Assembly (NCBI RefSeq): GCF_014490445.1
Contig: NZ_JACTUZ010000002.1
Span: forward strand, 55,318-119,317
Length of the DNA: 64,000 bases
DNA from: Pseudoroseomonas ludipueritiae
GTDB lineage: Bacteria > Pseudomonadota > Alphaproteobacteria > Acetobacterales > Acetobacteraceae
Direction of reading: 5' to 3'
The notes below the pieces were generated by a model that made no database searches, had not been told where the DNA came from, and saw only the letters and a list, made by a program, of their open reading frames with translations. Below are positions 26,088-35,398 of the stretch, piece after piece (positions within the stretch are counted from its first letter, which is position 1; the number at the start of each line of letters is the position of its first letter). A program made the translations under genes and the position numbers.

Positions 26088-26956
26088 GGCCTGCGCCCGC
26101 GCCGGTTCAGGTAGATCCGCGCCGCATTGCCGCCGAGGACGGCATCCCGTGCCGCCCGCGGCTGCGATGCCAGCAGGCCCGCCGTGGCATGCCACCATTG
26201 CTGGTAGCTGCCGGCCAGGCGCAGCACGGGCCAGTCGCTGCCCCAGAGCAGCCGTTCCGGCCCGAAGAGCTCCAGGGCAAGGCTGGCGAAGGGGCGCAAC
26301 CGCTCCAGGTCCCAGCCCGGCCCGGCCTCGGTGACCATGCCGGAAAGCTTGCAACTGACCTGCGGCATGGCGGCCAGGGCGGCCATGTCCCGGGTCCAGG
26401 CGCTCCAGCCCGGCCATCCCCGCCCCGCGGCGATGTCGGGCTTGGCGAGATGGTCGATCACCACCGGCAGGCCGGGATGGGCCTGCGCGAAGCGGATCAG
26501 CCGGGGCAGATGCTGCGGGCGCACCAGCGCGTCGAAAACCAGCCCCTGGGATTGCATCTCCGCCACGGCAGGGCCCAGCGACGGGCGGAGCAGCCAGTCC
26601 TCGTCGGCGATGTCATGCACCATCGGCCGCAGCCCAAGCAGCAGCGGGTCCGCCGCCAGGGCGCGGATGCGGGCCGGCGCATCGGCGGCCTCCAGGTCGC
26701 TCCATCCGACCACGCCGAGAATGGTGCCGCAACCAGCCGCCAGATCCAGCAGGTAGCGCGTCTCCGCTTCCGTCGGCGCGGCCTGCACGGCGATGGTGCC
26801 GACGATGCCGGCATCGCGCAGCAGCGGGTCCAGGTCCGAGGGTCCGAAATCGCGGTGGATCGGCACCATCTCCGGCCGCAGCCAGCCATAGTCGCCGCGG
26901 GACAGGGCCCAGTAGTGCTGATGCGCGTCGATGCGCGGCGGATGGGCCGTGCTCAT
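26081..26956 (-). CDS. Amidohydrolase-2 family lactonase, L-fuconolactonase-like
   Basis: A 291-aa TIM-barrel hydrolase: metal motif IDAHQHYW at the N-terminus, VIDHLAKPD mid-way, CKLSGMVTEA, and LLWGSDWPVL near the end. This pattern is that of L-rhamnono/fuconolactonases (COG3618). It would open L-fucono-lactone to L-fuconate. Its start overlaps the aldo/keto reductase stop by 4 bp (ATGA). Confidence 0.87.
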   Translation of the reverse strand: MSTAHPPRIDAHQHYWALSRGDYGWLRPEMVPIHRDFGPSDLDPLLRDAGIVGTIAVQAAPTEAETRYLLDLAAGCGTILGVVGWSDLEAADAPARIRALAADPLLLGLRPMVHDIADEDWLLRPSLGPAVAEMQSQGLVFDALVRPQHLPRLIRFAQAHPGLPVVIDHLAKPDIAAGRGWPGWSAWTRDMAALAAMPQVSCKLSGMVTEAGPGWDLERLRPFASLALELFGPERLLWGSDWPVLRLAGSYQQWWHATAGLLASQPRAARDAVLGGNAARIYLNRRGRRPC

Positions 26957-27966
26957 GCCGGCACCGGCGCATCGGCGCGCAGCAGGCCGGCTTCGCGCAT
27001 CTCCGCCCAGAAGGCGGCGGGCGCCGGCCGCTCCAGGGCGGAAAGGTTGCGCCGCACCTCCTCCGCGCTGCCAGCCCCCAGCACGACGGAGGCCACCGCC
27101 GGATGCGCCAGCCCGAAATGCAGCGCCGCATCGGCGAGCCGCACGGCATGGGCGGCGCAGATCGCCTCCATCCGCCGCACGCGCTCCAGGATCTCGGGCG
27201 GCGCGTCGCGGTAATTGTACTTCGCGCCAGGGATGGCGCCGGTCGCCAGCACGCCGGAATTGAACACGCCGCCCAGCATGACGCCGATACCCTTCTCTAG
27301 CGCCAGCGGCAGGAACTCATCCAGCGCCGCCTGCTCCAGCAGGCTGTAGCGGCCCGCCAGCAGCATGGTGTCGAAGTCGCCGGCATGGGCAAAGCGCAGG
27401 CACATTTCGCTTTCGTTGACGCCGACGCCGATGGCCTTCACCACACCCTCCTCGCGCAGGCGGTGCAGGGCCGGGTAGGCACCTTCCATGGCCTCGCGGA
27501 AGCGCTGCTCCATCATGTCCCCATGGGTCCAGACATCCACGTCGTGGATCAGCAGCACATCGATCCGGTCGGTGCCCAGGCGCAGCAGGGACTGCTCGAC
27601 GCTGCGCAGCGTGCCGTCGAAGGAATAATCCACCACCGCCCGGTGCGGCAGGCCCCCGACGAAGCCGGCGGCAGGGCCGCTCCCCCGCTGTGGCTCCATC
27701 CAGCGCCCGACCTTGGTGGAAAGCACCACCCCCTGCCGCCCGGCGATGCGCAGCGCGGTGCCGCAGCGATGCTCCGACAGGCCATGGCCATAAAAGGGGG
27801 AGGTGTCCAGCAGCGTCACGCCCAGCGCCATGGCGGTGGCCACGGTATCGACCGCCGCGCGCTCATCCATCCGGGCGTAGAGATCCCCCAATGGCGCCGT
27901 GCCCAGGCCGATGCAGGAAACCGGGATGCCGGTACGGCCGAGCGGGCGGGTTGCGGGCTCAGCCAT
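26953..27966 (-). CDS. Aldo/keto reductase, L-fucose/D-threo-aldose 1-dehydrogenase-like
   Basis: A 337-aa aldo/keto reductase. Catalytic tetrad: Asp and Tyr in LDTSPFYGHG, Lys in VVLSTKVGR, His in VLLIHDVDVW. The GRTGIPVSCIGLGTAPLG start and SIGLEQ-like VFNSGVLATG region match the L-fucose dehydrogenase/pyridoxal reductase group. It would oxidise L-fucose at C1 to the lactone, feeding the adjacent lactonase. The ATG at 27966 (MAEPATRP) is preferred to an upstream frame extension. Confidence 0.87.
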   Translation of the reverse strand: MAEPATRPLGRTGIPVSCIGLGTAPLGDLYARMDERAAVDTVATAMALGVTLLDTSPFYGHGLSEHRCGTALRIAGRQGVVLSTKVGRWMEPQRGSGPAAGFVGGLPHRAVVDYSFDGTLRSVEQSLLRLGTDRIDVLLIHDVDVWTHGDMMEQRFREAMEGAYPALHRLREEGVVKAIGVGVNESEMCLRFAHAGDFDTMLLAGRYSLLEQAALDEFLPLALEKGIGVMLGGVFNSGVLATGAIPGAKYNYRDAPPEILERVRRMEAICAAHAVRLADAALHFGLAHPAVASVVLGAGSAEEVRRNLSALERPAPAAFWAEMREAGLLRADAPVPA

Positions 27967-28099
27967 GTTCCGCCACCCCGGCCACGCGCCCATTGGCGCC
28001 CTGTAGCCGCGCCACGATGCCTGGGGTCAGCGCCGGCAGCGACATCGCCGACAATTTCCGGGTCACCCGCTTGATGAATAGCATGCTGTAGACCGCCAT
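27959..28099 (-). CDS. Short ORF (46 aa) overlapping the aldo/keto reductase start; doubtful
   Basis: This frame starts MAVYSMLFIKRVTRKL and ends GRVAGVAEHG with its stop inside the next gene's start (ATGGCTGA). The overlap looks like translational coupling, and it may be the tail of a truncated upstream fucose-pathway gene. There is no recognisable domain, so it may equally be chance. Confidence 0.22.
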   Translation of the reverse strand: MAVYSMLFIKRVTRKLSAMSLPALTPGIVARLQGANGRVAGVAEHG

Positions 28100-28557
28100 C
28101 CCGCCTGTGTCGCCATGGTGCCGGCTGGCCGCGCCGCCACGACGAGGGCCATGCACCCCCGACTTCGCGCTCCCCAGCCAACCTTCGGAAGCTGAAGCAT
28201 GCGGCAGACGACTCTGCCGCCCCTGCATTATGTGTCAGCTTGACCCAGGCGCTGCAACGCCAGAATGGCGAAGGGAATCTTCAACAGCAGGCCGGGTGGC
28301 CGGGGCGGCTGGCCGCGCCCCAGACGGTTCATCCAGGGAGTTTCAGCCATGGCCGCAGCGTGATGAGGCGGTGGCAACCTCACCTTCCGACAATACAGCG
28401 CGGCATCTGAGTATCCGCACCGGCCTCACCACTGCGCTGCAATGGTATTGATACCGGGAGGCAGCAGAGGACTACCTCCCGGAAGCATGCGCCGGTTCAT
28501 TGGCATGCCAGCTTCGTGCTTGTGCTGGCTGGGCAACGCCGCTGGCGGAATGCAGGA
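28100..28557. other. Intergenic, no gene seen
   Basis: About 460 bp upstream of the fucose operon. I see no believable coding frame, RNA or mobile-element end. It presumably holds the operon promoter. Confidence 0.35.
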
Positions 28558-28773
28558 TCAGGCGGTTTCGGGCTGGTCCGCAGCAGCAGGCCGGTTTGCT
28601 TCGTCATACCAGATCAAGATGCCGCAGCCCATGCACACAAAGAAGGCCAGACCGCTTCCGTAGTTCAGGAAGTAGCAGGCAACCGCGATAAGGGCTGACG
28701 CGATGATGCAGGGCCAGGGATAGCGAGCCATCAGGCGGAACGGCAGCACGAAGGGCGCGGCTATGGCATTCAT
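28558..28773 (-). CDS. Small two-helix membrane protein (71 aa)
   Basis: The protein begins MNAIAAPFVLPFRLM and has two hydrophobic segments (CIIASALIAVACYFL and LAFFVCMGCGILIW) and a charged tail. GAGGAT lies about 10 bases before the ATG. No family is recognised. Composition is natural for a small inner-membrane protein and it stands alone between operons. Confidence 0.5.
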   Translation of the reverse strand: MNAIAAPFVLPFRLMARYPWPCIIASALIAVACYFLNYGSGLAFFVCMGCGILIWYDEANRPAAADQPETA

Positions 28774-28977
28774 CAGGGGACGATCCTCGCTTTGTCCGGG
28801 ATCTACGGAGCGCCCCAAGGGTCTATTCCAGAGCCGTGCAGAAAAATTTGTCGGGGTCCGCTTCGCTTATCTCCTTTGCCATTGCTTCATGAAGTTCCTG
28901 TCATGCGCAGGCAGCAGGATTCGGGTGCAATCAGGACCGCGGAATGCATGATGCAGTTCGGGCCGGCGAATGCACCT

Positions 28978-30435
28978 TCAGGCGATCGGGTAAAGATACT
29001 TCACGGAGGACTGGAAGGCGAAGTTCTGGAAATTGAAGGTCGAGATTCCAGGCGTGTCGACCGTCACAATACGGGCGGCGGCGGTTTCAAAGAATGCCCG
29101 GAAATGCTGGCTCGACTTGATGCCGATCACCTTGTACCGCTCCATCGGCATGCCATGCAGCTTGAGCATCTCGTCGTCCAGCAACTGCGACTTCAGTTCC
29201 GTGACGATCACGTCGACCTGGCCGATGCGCAGCCGCGTGGAAAGCCCGTAATCCTTCTCGCCGCCCTTCCCCATTGGCGTGGTGGCGATGAAGCGGCAGC
29301 GCGTGTTCATCACCACCTCGGCCTCGACATCCAGCGGCTCGCCATGCAGCGCGTCCATCTTGCCGCCGAGCCGGACCCTGATCCGCGCGCCCTCGCCGGC
29401 CTGGTGGGCGGCGGCAACGGCCTCGGCATCCGCCAGATGGGCGAAGCAGGTGCCGGGCGCGTTCCGGCGCAGCATCTCGGCCAGTAGCCAGGTGCCGTCA
29501 CCTGGGGCACCGGCGCCTGGATTGTCGGATGTCTCGTTGACGACAACCGGCGCCTCCGGGCAGGCCAGCGCCACCTCGAGACCATCGGCGGCACCCGGCA
29601 GGGAGATCGTGAAGACCTCCCGCTGGTTCCAGATGAAATCGGCGACGTCGCGCGTGGCCTGCCGCGCCAGGCTCTCGTCCCCATCGGCGATGGCGATGAC
29701 CGAGACACAGGTGGCGGGTGAGTCGGCATAAGGGAAGCCGTGATAGGCGGCGCAGTGGACCATGCCGGGCTTCGCTTCCCATTGGGCGCAGCGGGCATTC
29801 ACCGCCTTCAGCGGCCCATGGAAGGTGGTGGTGGTCGGGATGACCATCGGCAGCCGCGTCAAGGCCATGCGGGGCTTCAACGCGCCGCGCATCATCCGGT
29901 CCAGGTTGCGGATGGCGTCCCGCCCCCGGTCATACATGTCGATATGCGGATATTCCTTCACGCCGAAGAGCATGTCGGCATTGTCGATCATCCGCTCGGT
30001 GATGTTGCCATGCAGGTCGAGTGTCGCGGCGATCGGCATGGCGGTGCCGAATTCCAGCCGGAGGTCGCGCAACAGGTCGCCCTCGATGTCGCCCGTGCTC
30101 TCGGCGACGCCGGCGCCGTGCAGTTCCAGGCAGATGGCGTCGAAGGGCATGACGGCCTTCAGGCCCTCCAGCACCCTGCGCTTGATCTCGGCCCAGGTTT
30201 CGGCGCGGATATAGCCGGAAGGGCTGGTGATGGCTGCGAAGGTCGGCAGAAGCTCTATGCCGCCCAGCGCCCCGGCCTCGTCGATCATGCCGCCGATGTA
30301 GTCCCGCACTCCGCGGTGACGGCGGAGGATCTCCTCGCCCTCGATCCAGGAGCGGATGCTGAAGGCGGCCTGGTCGGTCAGCTCGCTGGAGAAGGTATTG
30401 GTCTCGTGCGAGACCTGGGCGATGGCAATGCGCAT
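28978..30435 (-). CDS. M81-family metallopeptidase (MlrC-like)
   Basis: A 485-aa zinc enzyme related to microcystinase C. The N-terminal half has SHETNTFS, ELHGAGVAES, ATLDLHGNIT and KEYPHIDMYDRG, with the metal-ligand Asp and His in the latter motifs. The C-terminal half has SDNPGAGAPGDGTWLL. No signal peptide: cytoplasmic. The operon partner upstream is a family-5 peptide-type binding protein, and such pairs usually process an imported peptide-like compound. GGAGGGAG precedes the ATG. Confidence 0.9.
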   Translation of the reverse strand: MRIAIAQVSHETNTFSSELTDQAAFSIRSWIEGEEILRRHRGVRDYIGGMIDEAGALGGIELLPTFAAITSPSGYIRAETWAEIKRRVLEGLKAVMPFDAICLELHGAGVAESTGDIEGDLLRDLRLEFGTAMPIAATLDLHGNITERMIDNADMLFGVKEYPHIDMYDRGRDAIRNLDRMMRGALKPRMALTRLPMVIPTTTTFHGPLKAVNARCAQWEAKPGMVHCAAYHGFPYADSPATCVSVIAIADGDESLARQATRDVADFIWNQREVFTISLPGAADGLEVALACPEAPVVVNETSDNPGAGAPGDGTWLLAEMLRRNAPGTCFAHLADAEAVAAAHQAGEGARIRVRLGGKMDALHGEPLDVEAEVVMNTRCRFIATTPMGKGGEKDYGLSTRLRIGQVDVIVTELKSQLLDDEMLKLHGMPMERYKVIGIKSSQHFRAFFETAAARIVTVDTPGISTFNFQNFAFQSSVKYLYPIA

Positions 30436-30527
30436 GAGAACTCCCTCCGGTGCCGCCGCTGCGGCACCGTGCCTGGAAAGCCAGAAGAATGGGAAGAAAG
30501 GGCGCCCAAGGCGGGGCGCCCGGCCGG

Positions 30528-32108
30528 TCAGGTGAAGCGGGCGCCCCAGAAGGCGTGGATGCCATCCGGCACATCGGCCAGCTTCGCCGAATAGGCGGTC
30601 TTGTTGAAATACTGCCCCGTGGGGATATAGGCGGCCTGCTTCAGCGCCATGGCCTGGATCTCGCGCGCGAGCCGCAGCTGCTCCGCCGGCTCGGAGGCAT
30701 CGATCCAGGCGTTCCGCAGCGCCTCCAGCTCCGGGATGTCGGGCCAGCCGAAATAGGTCTGCCCCCCGGCGGCCCGCAGCATCTGGCTGACACCGGGATT
30801 GACCAGGTCCAGCCCGTACCAGGTGGTGTGGAACATGTTCCAGCCGCCTGCCTCGGGCGCGGCCTTGCTGGAGCGGCGCTGCACCAGGGTGCCCCAGTCC
30901 GAGACCACGTAGTCGACATTCATCCCAAGGCGCCGCAGCACGTCATTGGCCACCTCGCCCAGCGCGGCCAGCACAGGGTTGTCGCTGGCGGCCATCAGGA
31001 CAACCCGCTCGCCCTTGTAGCCCGCGGCCTGCAGCGCCTTGGCGGAGGCCGCCAGGTCGCGCGGCCCGGTGATCGCCGCCAGCCCCGCATCATTGGCCAT
31101 CGGGGTTTCCGGCGGAAAGACGCCGACGCCGGCGCGCCACATGCTGGGCTCCCCGGCCGCGGCCGCCATGCAATCCTCCTGCGAGAAGGCCTCCAGCACC
31201 ACCCGCCGGATCTCGGGATTGTTGAAGGGCGGGTGGAGGTGGTTGAAGATACCCGTGCCGACGATGCCGAGCGGGCTGCTGCGCCGCGTCTTCAGGCGGC
31301 TGGACCTTTCCAGCAGCGGCAGGAGGTCGTTCGGCGGGTTCTCCCACCAGTCGACCTCGCCATTCTGCAGCGCGCTCAGGGCGGTGCCGGGGTCCGGCAT
31401 CACCGTCCACTCGACCCGGTCCACATGCGCGACCTTGGGGCCGGCTGCCCAGCTCGGCGTGCCCTCCGCGCGCGGCACGTAATCCCGGTTCCGCTCATAG
31501 ACCACCCGGGCGCCCACGATCCGCTCATCCGCCTTCCAGCGGAAGGGGCCCGAGCCGACCAGCTCCTTGAGCTGCTCGTTGGAGGGTGTCCTGGCCAGCC
31601 GCTCCGGCATGATCACCAGCGCCGGGGGGCCGAGGCGCGCGAGCGCGCTCAGGATGCCCGGATAAGGCTTGTGGAGGCGGATGACGAAGCGGTTGTCCGC
31701 GGGCGCGGTGATCTCCGCGACGCGGGACATCAGCGTGCCGCCCTCGGCATTGCGCTCGGCCCAGCGGCGGATCGAGGCGACGCAGTCCCGGCCCCGCACG
31801 GGCTCGCCGTCATGGAACTTCAGGCCCGGCCGCAGCGTGAAGGTCCAGAGCCTGCCATCCTCCTCGACGCTGTGGCCTTGCACCATCTGCGGCTGCGGGC
31901 GCAGCTCGCTGTCCAGGCCATAAAGCTGGTCCCAGATCATCAGGGCGTGGTTGCGCGTGACATAGGCCGTGGTGAAGACCGGATCGATGACCGTCAGATC
32001 GCTCTGGGGCACGAAGCGGAGTGTGTTCTGTTGCCCTTGCGCCAGGGAAGGGCGGGACAGACTGGCAACCGAACCCGCGGCGACCGCGAGAAAAGACCGA
32101 CGTTGCAT
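30528..32108 (-). CDS. Family-5 extracellular solute-binding protein
   Basis: A 526-aa secreted SBP_bac_5 protein. Signal MQRRSFLAVAAGSVASLS, mature LRFVPQSDLTVIDPV, then PQMVQGHSVEEDGRLWTF, FTLRPGLKFHDGEPV, VGSGPFRWK and the C-terminal MALKQAAYIPTGQY. It is 92 bp upstream of the M81 peptidase and divergent from a LysR gene. No permease or ATPase is adjacent. It probably captures a peptide-like substrate for the peptidase. Confidence 0.9.
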   Translation of the reverse strand: MQRRSFLAVAAGSVASLSRPSLAQGQQNTLRFVPQSDLTVIDPVFTTAYVTRNHALMIWDQLYGLDSELRPQPQMVQGHSVEEDGRLWTFTLRPGLKFHDGEPVRGRDCVASIRRWAERNAEGGTLMSRVAEITAPADNRFVIRLHKPYPGILSALARLGPPALVIMPERLARTPSNEQLKELVGSGPFRWKADERIVGARVVYERNRDYVPRAEGTPSWAAGPKVAHVDRVEWTVMPDPGTALSALQNGEVDWWENPPNDLLPLLERSSRLKTRRSSPLGIVGTGIFNHLHPPFNNPEIRRVVLEAFSQEDCMAAAAGEPSMWRAGVGVFPPETPMANDAGLAAITGPRDLAASAKALQAAGYKGERVVLMAASDNPVLAALGEVANDVLRRLGMNVDYVVSDWGTLVQRRSSKAAPEAGGWNMFHTTWYGLDLVNPGVSQMLRAAGGQTYFGWPDIPELEALRNAWIDASEPAEQLRLAREIQAMALKQAAYIPTGQYFNKTAYSAKLADVPDGIHAFWGARFT

Positions 32109-32236
32109 TCTCTACCTGCTCATCAGTGGTGTGAAACCCGGCAGCCTGGCGTGGCGGTGCATTCTTCGCTTGCGGCGATTGCAGGCATGCTAAGGACCCG
32201 CCGCCGGTGGAATCAACAGCAGGGCGAGCCTAGTTT

Positions 32237-32253
32237 GTTGCCGAATGGTCAAC
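32237..32253. promoter_or_regulatory. LysR-type box before the divergent LysR gene
   Basis: GTTG-CCGAATGGT-CAAC is an inverted repeat containing T-N11-A symmetry, 16 bp before the LysR start and 129 bp before the binding-protein gene. It fits a LysR-family autoregulatory site. Confidence 0.4.
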
Positions 32254-32268
32254 GGACGGTAGCCAGAG

Positions 32269-33192
32269 ATGCTGGATGAGCGGCGCGCCGAGGCGGTGCA
32301 TTGCGTGGTCAGATGCGGCGGCGTGCGGGCGGCGGCGGAGGTCATGAAGGTCGATCCCGCCGTGATCAGCCGCTACCTGGCCAAGGCGGCGGCCGAGGTC
32401 GGCCTGCCTTTGTTCGAACGGCGCGGGCGCTCCCTGTTCCCCACCCCCGCCGCCTTGGCCATCAGGGACTATTTCGAGGAACGCCAGCAAAGCGCCGCCT
32501 CCCTCACCACCCGGCTCGGGGCGATCCGCGGCCTGCAGGCGGGAGTGGTCCGCATGGGGGTGGGCGAGGGCTACCTCAACGATTTCGTGTCCCACCCGGT
32601 GCATGCCTTCCTGGCCGCCCATCCCGGTGTCCGCGTGCAGGTGGAAGCCCTTTCGGTCGATGCGATCATCTCCGGCCTGTCAGAGGGGCAGCTGGATATC
32701 GGCCTCGCCTATAATCCGTCTCCCGCATCCAAGCTGAAGCTCTGGGCACGCCGGCCGGTGCCGGTCGGGCTGGTGGCGGCCGCCGGGCATCCCCTGCTCC
32801 GGCTGCCCCGCAGCCTGACGCTCCGGGATGTGATCGCCCATCCCGTCGGGCTGCTGCTGCCCGGCTTCGGACTGCGGAAGCTTGTGCAAAGCGCCGAATA
32901 CCTGGAGGGCATCAAGATCGAGCCCAGCTTCGAGACCAACTCCCTTTCGGCGCTGCGGAGCTATCTGCTGTCCGGCAGCGGCGTCACCTTCCTGGCCCGC
33001 AGCAGCGTCCAGCGCGAATGCGCCAGCGGCATCCTCGGCTGCGCCCGGCTGAAGGAAGACCTCTTCGAGAAGTCCGAGGTGCACCTCTTCACCCAGGACG
33101 GCATCCGGCTGATGCCGGCCGTGGAGCGCCTGCTGAAGCTCGTGGCGCACCACTTGCGGAGGAACGCGGCCAGCCTCGTGCCGGCCCATTGA
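32269..33192 (+). CDS. LysR-family transcriptional regulator
   Basis: A 307-aa LysR protein. The winged helix at the N-terminus (CGGVRAAAEVMKVDPAVISR, GLPLFERRGRSLFPTPA) and the type-2 periplasmic-binding-like effector domain (GVVRMGVGEGYLNDF, LSEGQLDIGLAYNPS) are complete. It is divergent from the binding protein/M81 peptidase operon, which it most likely controls. Confidence 0.9.
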   Translation: MLDERRAEAVHCVVRCGGVRAAAEVMKVDPAVISRYLAKAAAEVGLPLFERRGRSLFPTPAALAIRDYFEERQQSAASLTTRLGAIRGLQAGVVRMGVGEGYLNDFVSHPVHAFLAAHPGVRVQVEALSVDAIISGLSEGQLDIGLAYNPSPASKLKLWARRPVPVGLVAAAGHPLLRLPRSLTLRDVIAHPVGLLLPGFGLRKLVQSAEYLEGIKIEPSFETNSLSALRSYLLSGSGVTFLARSSVQRECASGILGCARLKEDLFEKSEVHLFTQDGIRLMPAVERLLKLVAHHLRRNAASLVPAH

Positions 33193-33261
33193 CGCAAGCT
33201 CGCGGCGAAGAGCCGCGCAGCGGCTTGCCGGGTCCCGCCGGCCTGCTTGGCGGGGCCCTCC

Positions 33262-34335
33262 TCAGCCCGCCCGCAGCACCGCGGCGACGGCATCCCCGAA
33301 GGCTTCCGTGCCGACCACGCGCCCGCCCACTGCGCCCAGATCGGCGGTGACGATGCCGCTCGCCAGAACCCTGCCGACCGCCGCCTCGATCCGCTCCGCC
33401 TCCGCCGCCATCCGGAAGCTGTGGCGCAGCATCATCGCCGCCGACAGGATGGCGGCGATGGGATTGGCACGGTCCTGCCCGGCGATATCCGGCGCCGAGC
33501 CATGGATCGGCTCGTACAGCGCCCCCCGCTCCTGCCCAAAGGAGGCCGAGGGCAGCAGCCCGATCGACCCGGTCAGCATGGAGGCCTGGTCCGACAGGAT
33601 GTCGCCGAAGAGGTTGCTGGTCACGATGACGTCGAACTGCCGGGGGTCGCGCATCAGGTTCATCGCCGCCGCATCCACGTAGAGATGCGTCAACTGCACG
33701 TCCGGATACTGCTGGCCGACCTCGGTCATCACCTCGCGCCAGAGCTTCATCACCTCCAGCACATTGGCCTTGTCCACCGAGCACACCCTGCGGCCGCGCC
33801 CCCGCGCCGCCTGGAATGCCACATGCCCGATGCGCTCGATCTCGGAGGCGCTGTAGCGCATCGTGTTCACGACTTCCCGCTCGCCGCGCGCATTCTCCAC
33901 CGGCCCGCGCGGCGTGCCGTAATACACGTCGCCCGACAGCTCGCGCACGATCAGCAGGTCCAGCCCGTCGATCACCTCCGGCTTCAGCGTGGAAGCGTCG
34001 CGCAGCTCCGGATAGAGTTTGACCGGCCGCAGATTGGCATAGAAGTTCAGGCCCTTGCGCAGCCGCCGGATCGCGGAGCCCGGCATCTGCCCCGGCGGCA
34101 GGGAATCGTAGCGTGGGTCCCCAACCGCCCCGAACAGCACCGCATCGGCCCATTGCGCCAGTTCCAGCGTGGCGGGCGGCAGGGCATCGCCCGCCGCATC
34201 CAGCCCAGCGCCGCCCACGGGCGCTTCGCGGAACTCGAAGGCGCCGGGGCGGGGTTCCACCGCCCGCAGCGCCTTCAGCGCCTGGGGAATGATCTCGCGG
34301 CCGATGCCATCGCCCGCCAGGACGGCGATCTTCAC
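33262..34335 (-). CDS. leuB: 3-isopropylmalate dehydrogenase family enzyme
   Basis: A 357-aa beta-decarboxylating dehydrogenase: MKIAVLAGDGIGREI, NLRPVKLYPEL, VRELSGDVYYG, SVDKANVLE, SNLFGDILSDQ, GLLPSAS and PIHGSAPDIAGQ. These match proteobacterial LeuB, which oxidatively decarboxylates 3-isopropylmalate in leucine synthesis. Its start overlaps tctC by 4 bp (ATGA), so it is cotranscribed with a tricarboxylate-type transporter, not with leuACD. It may be an ordinary LeuB or a paralogue acting on an imported malate-like acid. Sequence alone favours LeuB. Confidence 0.85.
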   Translation of the reverse strand: MKIAVLAGDGIGREIIPQALKALRAVEPRPGAFEFREAPVGGAGLDAAGDALPPATLELAQWADAVLFGAVGDPRYDSLPPGQMPGSAIRRLRKGLNFYANLRPVKLYPELRDASTLKPEVIDGLDLLIVRELSGDVYYGTPRGPVENARGEREVVNTMRYSASEIERIGHVAFQAARGRGRRVCSVDKANVLEVMKLWREVMTEVGQQYPDVQLTHLYVDAAAMNLMRDPRQFDVIVTSNLFGDILSDQASMLTGSIGLLPSASFGQERGALYEPIHGSAPDIAGQDRANPIAAILSAAMMLRHSFRMAAEAERIEAAVGRVLASGIVTADLGAVGGRVVGTEAFGDAVAAVLRAG

Positions 34336-35327
34336 GGGATCTTCGCCATCAGCTCGGCCACGCGCTGCGTCTCGTTGGTCCAGTAGGCGCCATACTGGTT
34401 CTGGTCCATGTAGCGGAGCTCGATGCTCATCTCCTGCAGCTTCGCCTTCTGCTCCGGCGCATTGGCCACCCTGCCGATCGCGGCGCTGAGCGTCGCGGCC
34501 ACCGCGGGGTCCACGCCCGCCGGGAAGGCGAAGCCACGCGAGGTTCCGGTATAAATCTTGAAGCCCTGGGATTCGGCCGTCGCCACGCCCGGGGCGAAGA
34601 CGCTCTCCTGGTTGTCGAACACCGCCAGCACCCGGGCCCGCCCGGCGCGCACCTGCGTGACAAAGTCGCCCACGCTGCCCTGCACAGCATCGATATTGCC
34701 GCCCAGCAGCGTGTTCAGCGCCAGGCTGGAGTCATTGTGGAACACCGGCGTGAAGGAAGCGCCGGAGCCCTGCTCCATGGCGATCACGTCCAGATGCTCG
34801 CGCCCGCGCGGCCCCACCACGCCCACGGTCCGCTCCCTGGGCTTGGCCTTTGCCGCCTCGATCAGGTCGGTCAGCGACTTGTATGGGCTGTCCGCCCGCA
34901 CCGCGATCGCGCCCGCGTCATAGGAGAAATTGGCCACGGCCAGGAAGCTGTCGCGCGTGAAGCCCGCCCGGCGCGCCGTGTCCAGCACGACGGTGATGGC
35001 GGTGGGCAGCGAGATCAGCCCGAAGGTATAGCCGTCCTTGGGCGCATCGGCCAAAGCCTGCAGCCCGACCTGGATGCCGGCGCCCGGCCGGTTCACGACC
35101 TGGAAGGAGGTTCCGGGGAACTCCTTCTCCAGCGCGGAGGCCAGGAAGCGCGCGGTGATATCCACCCCGCTGCCCGCGGAGCCCGCGACAATGATCTGGA
35201 ACCGCCTGCCGCGCGCGAAATGCGCATTGGCCTGGGCCAGCGCCGGCGTCGCCCCCATCAAACCCAGCGCGCCGAAGGCTCCGGCCCACAGAACGGCCCG
35301 GCGATCACATCCCGCATGTCCAGACAT
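34332..35327 (-). CDS. tctC: TctC-type periplasmic receptor of a complete TTT transporter
   Basis: A 331-aa secreted receptor. Signal with DRRAVLWAGAFGALGLMG; mature FQIIVAGSAGSGVDITARFL, NRPGAGIQVGLQALADA and APKDGYTF follow the Bug pattern, though VAGSAGSG is a variant of the usual PxxPGG loop. GGGAGAAAA precedes the ATG at 35327. It follows tctA by 71 bp and overlaps leuB. It should deliver a di- or tricarboxylate to TctAB. Confidence 0.9.
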   Translation of the reverse strand: MSGHAGCDRRAVLWAGAFGALGLMGATPALAQANAHFARGRRFQIIVAGSAGSGVDITARFLASALEKEFPGTSFQVVNRPGAGIQVGLQALADAPKDGYTFGLISLPTAITVVLDTARRAGFTRDSFLAVANFSYDAGAIAVRADSPYKSLTDLIEAAKAKPRERTVGVVGPRGREHLDVIAMEQGSGASFTPVFHNDSSLALNTLLGGNIDAVQGSVGDFVTQVRAGRARVLAVFDNQESVFAPGVATAESQGFKIYTGTSRGFAFPAGVDPAVAATLSAAIGRVANAPEQKAKLQEMSIELRYMDQNQYGAYWTNETQRVAELMAKIP

Positions 35328-35398
35328 GGTGTTTTCTCCCTTTCCCGGCCCGCCGTGGCGGAGCCCCGCGTTTCCACATAGCCATCCGGCGCCGGAGC

